NCBI GenBank assembly: GCA_021810205.1
Contig: JAJZJC010000021.1
Span: forward strand, 1 to 42,475
Direction: 5' to 3'
Length of the DNA stretch: 42,475 nt
Origin: Actinomycetes bacterium
GTDB lineage: Bacteria > Actinomycetota > Acidimicrobiia > Acidimicrobiales > RAAP-2
The notes under the pieces were generated by a model. The model searched no databases and was not told where the DNA came from. It saw only the letters and a list, made by a program, of their open reading frames with translations. Shown here piece after piece: positions 8,067 through 14,096 of the stretch. The number at the start of each line of letters is the position of its first letter. Position 1 is the first letter of the stretch. The translations under genes and the position numbers were made by a program.

Positions 8067-8435
8067 ATGACGGTGCAATTGACCAAGGACAACTTCGACG
8101 AGACGGTGAGCACGAACGACACGGTGCTCGTCGACTTCTGGGCCGCCTGGTGCGGGCCGTGCAGGATGTTCGCCCCGATCTACGAAGAGGCGTCGGCTGC
8201 CCATCCCGACGTGGTGTTCGCCAAGGTCGACACCGAGGCCGAGCAGGAGCTCGCGGCGCGCTTCGGGATCATGTCGATCCCCACCCTCATGGCGTTCCGA
8301 GACAACGTCCTGCTCTACGCCCAGCCCGGTGCGTTGCCAGGTGCGGCACTCGAGCAGCTGATCACCCAGGTGAAGGCACTCGACATGGACGAGGTCAGGC
8401 GCCAGATCGCGCAGGAGGCCAGCGTCCGGTCCTGA
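8067..8435 (+). CDS. trxA: Thioredoxin
   Basis: A 122-residue cytoplasmic thioredoxin. It has the canonical WCGPC active site (28-32), cis-proline P72 in MSIPT and the family GALPG turn (88-92), so it should be a working dithiol reductant. The ATG is preceded by AGGAGG 8 bases upstream. It is the first gene of a block with DUF302 and PIG-L/rhodanese/metallo-beta-lactamase proteins and lies behind a CstR-type operator. That suggests a dedicated role in reducing protein persulfides or recycling sulfur carriers rather than general housekeeping. The C-terminal 15 residues (MDEVRRQIAQEASVRS region) extend slightly beyond the usual fold. Confidence 0.95.
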   Translation: MTVQLTKDNFDETVSTNDTVLVDFWAAWCGPCRMFAPIYEEASAAHPDVVFAKVDTEAEQELAARFGIMSIPTLMAFRDNVLLYAQPGALPGAALEQLITQVKALDMDEVRRQIAQEASVRS

Positions 8436-8448
8436 CCTCCGGACGGTA

Positions 8449-8488
8449 CGACCCACACGCGAAACCGGCGACCCACACAAGAAACCGC
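8449..8488. repeat. 20-bp imperfect direct repeat between trxA and the DUF302 gene
   Basis: Two adjacent copies of CGACCCACACGCGAAACCGG (the second with three changes) fill the 66-base gap between the thioredoxin stop and the DUF302 ribosome site. No hairpin is formed. Confidence 0.75.
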
Positions 8489-8501
8489 AACGGAGGTAGT
8501 A

Positions 8502-8897
8502 ATGGAAGCGATCGAACGAACGCTCGACATGTCGCTCGCCGATGCCGAGCAGGCAGTGCGTGCGGCACTGGCCGCGGAAGGCTTCGGGATCCTGACGGAG
8601 ATCGACGTCGCGGCCACCTTGGAGGCCAAGCTCGGCGTCCACCGGTCGCCCCTCAAGATCCTGGGCGCGTGCAACCCGTCGCTCGCCCATCAGGCGCTCG
8701 GCATCGATCCGGCGCTGGCCTTGCTTCTGCCGTGCAACGTGGTCATCGAGCGCACCGACGACGGCCGCACCCGGGTGGCGATCGTCGATCCTCGCGCCCT
8801 GCTCACCGCCGGGGACGTCGAGGGGAGCGAGCTCGAGACCCTCGGCGCTGAGGCAGCCTCCGCCCTCGAGCGCGCAGTCGGTCGACTCGCGCAGTGA
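8502..8897 (+). CDS. DUF302 protein
   Basis: A 131-residue cytoplasmic protein of the DUF302 family. The conserved core KILGACNPSLAHQAL followed by LLLPCNVVIE (about residues 52-83) is clear, with Cys residues in both segments that could bind a metal or carry sulfur. An ATG with a good CGGAGG ribosome site opens it, and its stop overlaps the next gene as GTGA, so it is coupled to the PIG-L gene. DUF302 proteins often occur beside sulfur-oxidation, thioredoxin and CsoR-family genes, but no biochemical role is established. Here the two conserved Cys and the persulfide-type operator argue for thiol or persulfide handling; this is inference. Confidence 0.88.
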   Translation: MEAIERTLDMSLADAEQAVRAALAAEGFGILTEIDVAATLEAKLGVHRSPLKILGACNPSLAHQALGIDPALALLLPCNVVIERTDDGRTRVAIVDPRALLTAGDVEGSELETLGAEAASALERAVGRLAQ

Positions 8898-10813
8898 CTG
8901 TGGCGCTCGCCCAGGCCAGCCAGGAGCTGCCCCGAGCGAGGTCGGTGCTTGCAGTGTGCGCGCACCCCGACGACGAGAGCTTCGGCCTCGGCGCCGTCCT
9001 CGACCGCTTCGTGTCCGACGGCGCCGAGGTGACGGTGCTCTGTTTCACGCACGGCGAGGCATCCACGCTCGGCGTCCCAGGGCCCACGCTCGGCGACCTC
9101 CGGCGCGCCGAGCTCGCCGCCGCCGCCGCCGAGCTCGGCATCGGACGGGTGGAGCTCCTCGGGCATCCCGACGGCGCGCTCGGCGCTGTGGCGTTGGACG
9201 AGCTGACCGCGGCGGTGGCCACCATGGCGGGCGAGGTCCGCGCGGACCTACTGGTCGTCTTCGACGAGGGAGGGGTGACCGGGCATCCCGACCACTGCCG
9301 CGCCACCGAGGCGGCCCTGGCCGGGGCACCGACGGTCGATGCCCTTGCGTGGGTGGTCCCGCGCGCCGTCGCCGACGCACTGAACGCGGCCTTCGAGACG
9401 ACCTTCCTCGGGCGCGGCGACGACGAGATCGACATGACGTTCTCGGTGGACCGCGCCCGCCAGTGGCGGGCGATCGCCCGCCACGAGAGCCAGTGCGGCG
9501 ACAACCCGGTCCTCGACCAACGCCTTCAGCTGTTGGGCGAGCGCGAGTCGCTTCGCTGGCTGCGCCGGCTCCCTCGTCCCCAAGCGGCACGAACGGCTGC
9601 GCCCGAGGCCGCGCGACCCGCCGGCGCGGTCCGGCTGGCGGAGCGGGGGATGGAGCACACGCGAGATGGACGCAATGAACCGGTCGACCAACGACAGGAG
9701 GAGACGATGAGCACAGCGGCGAACGGCGCACTGCCGGAGATCACCGCGCAGGAGCTTGCAACCGTCCTCGGCACCGAGCGCGCGCCGACCCTCATCGACG
9801 TGCGAGAGCCTGAGGAGTTCGAGGCATGGGCGCTGAGCGGCGCACGCAACGTCCCGCTCTCGCACCTCGCATCGAAGATGGGCGAGCTCGAAGACGGGCG
9901 CGACCTCGTCGTGATCTGCGCCAGCGGGGCACGCTCGGCCCGCGCGGTGCAGGCGCTGCGTGGCGCAGGGATCCCGGCGCTGAACCTGGCGGGTGGGATG
10001 CTCGCCTGGGCAGAGGTGTACGACACGGCGACAGTCGATCTCGACGCCGCACGGATCGTGCAGCTTCGCCGCCGGGGCAAGGGCTGCCTCTCCTACGTCG
10101 TCGGGGCCGGCGAGGAGGCATTCGTCGTGGATCCCTCGCTCGACGTCGACCGCTACCTCGACGTTGCTGCGACCAACGGATGGCGGATCACCCGTGTGTT
10201 CGACACCCACCTGCACGCCGACCACCTGAGCGGGGTGCGAGCGCTCGCACGGGCGACCGGCGCCACGGTCCACCTGAACCCTGCCGACGGCTACCGCTTC
10301 GACTTCGAGCCGCTCGAGGACACCCAGTGGTTCGACCTCGGCAACGAAGAGCACTTCGGCGTCACCGTCCTCGGGTCGCCCGGGCACACCCCTGGATCCA
10401 CGGTGTTCGAGGTGGGCGGGCGGGCGCTCTTGACCGGTGACACCCTCTTCGTCGACGGGGTCGGGCGGCCGGACCTCGCCGACCGGGCCGACGACTACGC
10501 CCACGACCTGCACCACTCCCTCCACTCCAAGGTGTTGGCCATGCCGGTGGACGCCCTGGTGCTGCCGGCCCACTACGGCGACATGGTGGTCGTCGTCCCC
10601 GACACGATCGTCGGCGCGTCGTTGGGCACGCTGCGGTCGTCACTCCCCCAGCTCTCGTGGCCCGAAGCAGAGTTCGTGGCGTGGGCAGCCGGCCGGGCAC
10701 GGCCGCGCCCCTCGCACTACCGGGAGATCGTCGGCATCAATGCCGGCACCACGACGCTGCCGCCAGAAGACGCCCGCCGTCTGGAGCTCGGCCCGAACCG
10801 CTGCGCCGCCTGA
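8894..10813 (+). CDS. PIG-L deacetylase fused in frame to rhodanese and metallo-beta-lactamase domains
   Basis: A 639-residue reading frame without interruption. Residues 1 to about 225 form a PIG-L/LmbE zinc deacetylase with AHPDDE (23-28) and GHPDH (130-134), the metal and catalytic motifs shared with MshB and Mca of mycothiol metabolism. Residues 272-639 are a rhodanese followed by a persulfide-dioxygenase-like metallo-beta-lactamase domain. The joint (about 226-271) is low-complexity, Arg/Ala/Glu-rich and ends at a perfect AGGAGG plus ATG (9696-9709). Either a three-domain protein is made, or translation restarts at 9707 and yields a separate enzyme as well. The GTG start overlaps the DUF302 stop. 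A deacetylase or amidase acting on a thiol cofactor, coupled to persulfide oxidation, is my inference. Confidence 0.75.
   Translation: MTVALAQASQELPRARSVLAVCAHPDDESFGLGAVLDRFVSDGAEVTVLCFTHGEASTLGVPGPTLGDLRRAELAAAAAELGIGRVELLGHPDGALGAVALDELTAAVATMAGEVRADLLVVFDEGGVTGHPDHCRATEAALAGAPTVDALAWVVPRAVADALNAAFETTFLGRGDDEIDMTFSVDRARQWRAIARHESQCGDNPVLDQRLQLLGERESLRWLRRLPRPQAARTAAPEAARPAGAVRLAERGMEHTRDGRNEPVDQRQEETMSTAANGALPEITAQELATVLGTERAPTLIDVREPEEFEAWALSGARNVPLSHLASKMGELEDGRDLVVICASGARSARAVQALRGAGIPALNLAGGMLAWAEVYDTATVDLDAARIVQLRRRGKGCLSYVVGAGEEAFVVDPSLDVDRYLDVAATNGWRITRVFDTHLHADHLSGVRALARATGATVHLNPADGYRFDFEPLEDTQWFDLGNEEHFGVTVLGSPGHTPGSTVFEVGGRALLTGDTLFVDGVGRPDLADRADDYAHDLHHSLHSKVLAMPVDALVLPAHYGDMVVVVPDTIVGASLGTLRSSLPQLSWPEAEFVAWAAGRARPRPSHYREIVGINAGTTTLPPEDARRLELGPNRCAA
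9707..10813 (+). CDS. Rhodanese-persulfide dioxygenase (internal in-frame start)
   Basis: A likely independent product of 368 residues starting at ATG 9707 with AGGAGG 5 bases upstream. The N-terminal rhodanese (about 11-105) has the active loop CASGARS with C71. The C-terminal metallo-beta-lactamase domain (about 112-350) carries THLHADH (167-173), PGHTPG (225-230), GDTLFVDGVGRPD (244-256) and PAHY (287-290), the ETHE1-type iron site. Known ETHE1 enzymes oxidise glutathione or other LMW persulfides to sulfite, and rhodaneses move the sulfane sulfur to or from thiosulfate. The domain order is the reverse of the PDO-rhodanese fusions such as PRF. In actinobacteria the LMW thiol would be mycothiol. 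The adjacent CstR-like repressor is the classical persulfide sensor of such genes. Confidence 0.88.
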   Translation: MSTAANGALPEITAQELATVLGTERAPTLIDVREPEEFEAWALSGARNVPLSHLASKMGELEDGRDLVVICASGARSARAVQALRGAGIPALNLAGGMLAWAEVYDTATVDLDAARIVQLRRRGKGCLSYVVGAGEEAFVVDPSLDVDRYLDVAATNGWRITRVFDTHLHADHLSGVRALARATGATVHLNPADGYRFDFEPLEDTQWFDLGNEEHFGVTVLGSPGHTPGSTVFEVGGRALLTGDTLFVDGVGRPDLADRADDYAHDLHHSLHSKVLAMPVDALVLPAHYGDMVVVVPDTIVGASLGTLRSSLPQLSWPEAEFVAWAAGRARPRPSHYREIVGINAGTTTLPPEDARRLELGPNRCAA

Positions 10814-10834
10814 CGACCCGCGGCGCGCACGGGC

Positions 10835-11104
10835 TCAGGCCAGCCGCATGAACATCTTTTGGACCTCGTCCAGCGGGTAGCCCTGTGCGGCTGCCTCCTC
10901 GGGGTGCTCCACGCAGTACGTGAGCCCCGCCGCGAGGATCTTGAACCCCACCTGCTCGAGGGCCTTCGTCGCAGCAGAGAGCTGGGTGACGATGTCCTTG
11001 CACTCTCGCCCTTCCGCGAGCATCCGGTCGACGGCGTCGACCTGGCCCGCCGCGCGGTGCAGCCGTCGACGGGCATCCTGCACCACTTCTTCGGGCAGTT
11101 CCAC
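10835..11104 (-). CDS. cstR: CstR-like persulfide-sensing repressor (CsoR family)
   Basis: An 89-residue CsoR/DUF156-family repressor. C35 and C64 correspond to the two reactive Cys of Staphylococcus aureus CstR (C31/C60; identical 29-residue spacing). The copper-ligand His of CsoR is replaced by Gly at position 60, so persulfide or sulfane-sulfur sensing rather than Cu(I) binding is expected. I chose the GTG at 11104 because GAGGAGG lies 5 bases upstream; an in-frame ATG at 11158 would add 18 residues and abut the operator, without a ribosome site. It is convergent with the persulfide dioxygenase gene, with only 21 bases between the stops, and divergent from a small Cys-rich gene. The operator at 11160-11175 suggests autoregulation. 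Confidence 0.9.
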   Translation of the reverse strand: MELPEEVVQDARRRLHRAAGQVDAVDRMLAEGRECKDIVTQLSAATKALEQVGFKILAAGLTYCVEHPEEAAAQGYPLDEVQKMFMRLA

Positions 11105-11159
11105 TTCGTCCTCCTCGATCCTCGTGCGCGGCCGCGCGCAGCGGTCCGCTGCTTCCATG

Positions 11160-11175
11160 ATACCCTGCGGGGTAT
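11160..11175. promoter_or_regulatory. CstR-type operator between cstR and the Cys-rich gene
   Basis: ATACCCTGCGGGGTAT has perfect 6-base arms ATACCC/GGGTAT and a 4-base centre. It overlaps the ATG (11174) of the rightward gene, whose possible -10 TACCCT (11161-11166) stands 7 bases before that ATG. It lies 55 bases upstream of the leftward cstR start, so one site can govern both directions. Confidence 0.7.
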
Positions 11176-11374
11176 GTGTAGAGCAGTGAATTGCCGACGG
11201 TGCGGGCGTCCCACGTGGAAGGGGTGCGGGGCCCATGTGGAGCAGGTGCTCGGCCACGTGCCGAAGTCCCAGCGGTGCCGGTGCAAGGAGGAGGCGCCGC
11301 CCACGGGTGGCGGGTGGCTGCGACGCATCGTCGGCGGACGCGAGACTGCCTCGTCGCGCGACGCGCGCCGCTGA
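11174..11374 (+). CDS. Small Cys-rich protein (CxxC zinc-ribbon-like), 66 aa
   Basis: A 66-residue protein opening MCRAVNCRRCGRPTWKGCG, with Cys at 2, 7, 10, 18, 35 and 37 and His21. The motif C-x4-C-x2-C-x7-C-G-x-H-V followed by a CxC pair recalls a family of small actinobacterial proteins often annotated only as hypothetical. The residues could form a zinc or copper site or accept sulfane sulfur. The start codon is inside the CstR-type operator and follows TACCCT by 7 bases, which fits a leaderless transcript; no ribosome site exists. From residue 40 on it is Gly/Arg-rich and probably disordered. Placement opposite cstR strongly suggests co-regulation with the persulfide genes. Confidence 0.72.
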   Translation: MCRAVNCRRCGRPTWKGCGAHVEQVLGHVPKSQRCRCKEEAPPTGGGWLRRIVGGRETASSRDARR

Positions 11375-11664
11375 ACCCTTCTTCCCAGGGCACTGGCGCG
11401 GCCACAGCCGGCAAGCCTGCCGCGCCCGACTCCCTCCGCACGTCCCCATTGTGCACGCGCCGCGCTCGGCGCTCGTGCGCCGGGCGCGTCCAGCGGGAGA
11501 CCGGGCGCGAGCACGCACCACGCCGGCGCGGCCCAGGGTCGACGGGCCGGCACGACGGGTGACCTTCGGCCCTTCGTCCTGTGGCCCTGCGCGTTCCAAG
11601 GTGGCCGTAGGCGGGGTCGCCCGCCGGCGGACTGCCTGCGGGAGGGCCAAGGAAGGAGCACGTC
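11375..11664. other. Intergenic region without recognised gene
   Basis: About 290 bases of very GC-rich sequence between the Cys-rich gene and the next plus-strand gene. Reading frames across it show only Arg/Pro/Ala-rich shadow composition. I see no clear palindrome or promoter hexamer; the only identifiable element is the GGAAGGAG ribosome site at its right end. Confidence 0.4.
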
Positions 11665-12234
11665 ATGAGAGTTGAGCGCGCCACGGTGTCCGAGATCGCC
11701 GAACCGTCGGAGCCGACGCTCGACGAGATCGCCGACGCGTTGACGCAGCATGTCGCCGACGACGGCATGCTGCGAGCCGGTGTCGCCGCAGAGCTCGCGG
11801 CGGAGCGCGGCTGGCACGGACGACTGATCGACGTCTTGGGCGTCCTCACCGAGGACACGACCCGCATGGGCTACCTCGCGGGTGGCCACAAGCCCGACGA
11901 GGTCATGACATGGCTGCCCCTGTGGGCTGACTCGCCGTTCTCCGTCGAGCAGATCCGCACCATCGTGTCGAGCGCGGGCTGGGACCCCGAGCCCTTCGCC
12001 GCGGTGGTGAAAGAAGGGCTCCTCGAGCGCCTGGTCCACCGGCCCGACGGCGCACTTCGGCGCGTCCGCGGCGAGCTCGCCGGCGCCTGGCTGAGCGACC
12101 AGTTCGCGCTCGCAGGCGACGCGGAGATCCTCCGCTCGGTCCGCGCGCTCCTCGACGAGGACGCCACGCCGACGCGGGCCTCCGACGGCAGTGGCGGTGG
12201 CAGTGGCGGTGGCGGTGGCGGTGGCGCGTCGTGA
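11665..12234 (+). CDS. Hypothetical protein with Gly/Ser tail
   Basis: A 189-residue, probably cytoplasmic protein that I do not recognise. It has a good GGAAGGAG ribosome site. Residues about 15-165 are largely helical by composition, acidic at the start and amphipathic, with short patterns LDEIADALTQHV, GHKPDEVMTWLPLW and SVEQIRTIVSSAGWDPEPF. There is no Cys and no membrane segment. The last 18 residues are Gly/Ser repeats encoded by GGTGGCAGTGGC-type triplet expansion. It stands alone between the persulfide region and a methyltransferase gene and may be co-transcribed with the latter (156-base gap). A regulatory or DNA-binding role is possible, as its middle resembles no enzyme core, but that is only an impression. 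Confidence 0.6.
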   Translation: MRVERATVSEIAEPSEPTLDEIADALTQHVADDGMLRAGVAAELAAERGWHGRLIDVLGVLTEDTTRMGYLAGGHKPDEVMTWLPLWADSPFSVEQIRTIVSSAGWDPEPFAAVVKEGLLERLVHRPDGALRRVRGELAGAWLSDQFALAGDAEILRSVRALLDEDATPTRASDGSGGGSGGGGGGGAS

Positions 12235-12389
12235 CGACGATGCCGCGCACGACGCCCGAGCGCTCACGGCGGCGCCGGGCACCTTGGACGCCCGTGCGCT
12301 GACCGCCAGCCTCTCTCGGGGATCGAGACGCCAGCGGCAACCAGCGCACGCCGATCGTGCGCGGCGGCGGCGAGCTGCCAAGATGGGCC

Positions 12390-13019
12390 ATGGGCATCTG
12401 GAGCGACCAAGTCGTCCCGAGGATGACCGACCTGGTGCTCGGCACGCCTGCGGTCCGCCGTCTTCGTGAGGAGGTGCTGGCAGGGCTGCACGGCGACGTC
12501 GTGGAAGTCGGCTTCGGGTCGGGGCCGAACGCCGCGCTCTATCCGCCCGGCGTGCGACGGGTGCGAGCGCTCGAGCCCTCGGCCGTCGCCACGCGCCGTG
12601 CCGCCAAGCGCATCGCCGCGGCCCCGGTGCCCATCGAGCTCGTCGGCCTGGACGCCCAGCGCCTCCCCCTCGAGAGCGCCTCGATGGACACTGCGATCTC
12701 CACCTTCACGCTGTGCACCATCCCCGACGTCGAGCGCGCCCTCGGCGAGCTGGTGCGCGTCCTCAAGCCCGGCGGCACCTTCTGCTTCTTGGAGCATGGA
12801 CGCTCGCCGGTCGACGCCGTCGCACGCTGGCAGCGGCGGCTCGACCCGTTCCAGCAGCGACTTGCAGCGGGCTGCCACCTCGATCGCCCGATCGACCGCC
12901 TGATCGAAGGCGCCGGCCTCCGCATCGCCACCATGCGGCACGACGAGCTCCCCGGCCCGAGGGTGCTCCGACCCTTGGGCTACCTCTACTTGGGGACCGC
13001 GACCAAGCCCGTCGCCTGA
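12390..13019 (+). CDS. Class I SAM-dependent methyltransferase
   Basis: A 209-residue methyltransferase of the UbiE/Methyltransf_11 type. It opens MGIWSDQVVPRMTD, the usual beginning of this small-protein subfamily, which is why I start at ATG 12390 rather than further upstream. Motif I VVEVGFGSGPN (37-47) and the acidic post-I LEP (61-63) bind S-adenosylmethionine; DTAISTFTLCTIPDV (100-114) and VLKPGG (124-129) are motifs II-III. The substrate is unknown; family members act on small lipophilic acceptors. The preceding hypothetical gene and the divergent LysR gene give no pathway clue. It could belong to the metal or sulfur stress region, since thiol methylation is known in this fold, but nothing in the sequence proves that. 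Confidence 0.87.
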   Translation: MGIWSDQVVPRMTDLVLGTPAVRRLREEVLAGLHGDVVEVGFGSGPNAALYPPGVRRVRALEPSAVATRRAAKRIAAAPVPIELVGLDAQRLPLESASMDTAISTFTLCTIPDVERALGELVRVLKPGGTFCFLEHGRSPVDAVARWQRRLDPFQQRLAAGCHLDRPIDRLIEGAGLRIATMRHDELPGPRVLRPLGYLYLGTATKPVA

Positions 13020-13064
13020 CGAGGAGCTGTGACCGCCGGCGGCCGGCCTGCGAGCTCGGGCGCG

Positions 13065-13967
13065 CTACGGCGCGCGGCAACCGCTGCGGTGCGCCGCGAT
13101 CACGCCGAGGTGCGCCCAGAACGCCTCGAGCGCGGGCGCGTGCGACGACGGTCGGCGCAGCGCGGTGAGCACTCGAGCCATGACGGGGCGGCCGGTCGCC
13201 AGGCGGCACAAGCGACCGGCGGCGAGGTCGTCGCCGATCGCGGCCACCGGTAGCACCGCGTAGCCGAGCCCCGCCAGCGCCGCGGCGCGCACCGCGTCGA
13301 CCTGGCCGAGCTCGAGGACCGGCCCGGCCCGGTACGCGGGGCCGAGCAGCTCTGCCGCGAGCGCCTCGGTACCCGAGCCACGCTCGCGCGCGAGGTAACG
13401 GTGGCCGGCGAGGTCGGCCGGGCGGACCTCGCCGCACGCAGCCAGCGGGTGGCCCGCCGCGGCCACCACGATCAGCTCGTCCGTCTCGATGCCGAGCTCT
13501 TCGAGGCCAGCATGTGTCTCGGGGCCCTCGACGAGCGCGCAGTCCACGGCGGTCTCGCGCAGCAAGGCGATCGCCTCGTGAGTGTTCACCGTCCGCACAC
13601 GCAGCCCGATGCCGGGGTGGGCGTCGAGGAAGCCGGACGACCACGCAGGGACGCGGTAGATGCCGATCGTGTTGCTGGCCGCGACCGTGAGCTCGCCTGC
13701 AAGGAGCCCGGCGCGTGCGGCGGCGGCTTCCTCCACTGCGCGCAGCGCGGCGAGCGCCGAGGACACCGCGGGGAGCAGCGCCCGGCCGTCCGAGCTCAGG
13801 CGCACCCCGCGCCCCACGCGTTCGAGGACGGTGAGCCCGAGGGTGCGCTCGAGCGCCTTCAGCTGATGGCTCACCGCCGGCTGGCTGAGGCCGAGCTCGA
13901 TCGCCGCGCGCGTGACGTGCTGGAGCTCGGCCACGGTCGCGAATGCCCGCAGCTGCTCCGCGGTGAC
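13065..13967 (-). CDS. LysR-family regulator, start codon not canonical
   Basis: A 300-residue LysR-type regulator: helix-turn-helix at the N-terminus (TAEQLRAFATVAELQ, then the recognition helix around LGLSQPAVSHQLKALE) and an effector-binding domain beginning near TVAASNTIGIYRVP. It is divergent from the Fe-S/NrfD gene of the molybdoenzyme operon and probably controls it. The expected first residue, just before TAEQLRAF, is encoded by GTC (13965-13967). No in-frame ATG, GTG or TTG exists from there up to the divergent gene; the first downstream GTG (13934) would cut helix 1. Candidates are a rare ATT (minus strand, about 14036), a CTG, or a sequence error. The left end of the coding region is therefore firm and the start uncertain. 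Confidence 0.82.
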   Translation of the reverse strand, partial: VTAEQLRAFATVAELQHVTRAAIELGLSQPAVSHQLKALERTLGLTVLERVGRGVRLSSDGRALLPAVSSALAALRAVEEAAAARAGLLAGELTVAASNTIGIYRVPAWSSGFLDAHPGIGLRVRTVNTHEAIALLRETAVDCALVEGPETHAGLEELGIETDELIVVAAAGHPLAACGEVRPADLAGHRYLARERGSGTEALAAELLGPAYRAGPVLELGQVDAVRAAALAGLGYAVLPVAAIGDDLAAGRLCRLATGRPVMARVLTALRRPSSHAPALEAFWAHLGVIAAHRSGCRAP

Positions 13968-14096
13968 GGCACGCTCGGGCGCCGGCGTCCGCCCGTCGCG
14001 CTCGGCATGCGCCAGTAATTCATGAAGTTCCGTAATGATAACGATACAACATATTCCTTGGACACCATGAAACCGGGCTCCGTACCCTGTGCGGCC
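13968..14096. promoter_or_regulatory. AT-rich divergent regulatory region (LysR / molybdoenzyme)
   Basis: Positions 14017-14060 are markedly AT-richer than anything nearby. They include AATTCATGAAGTT, an imperfect palindrome with T-N11-A spacing as expected of a LysR box, and TAATGATAACGATAC. The region drives two divergent genes. The exact promoter hexamers cannot be assigned with confidence. Confidence 0.5.
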
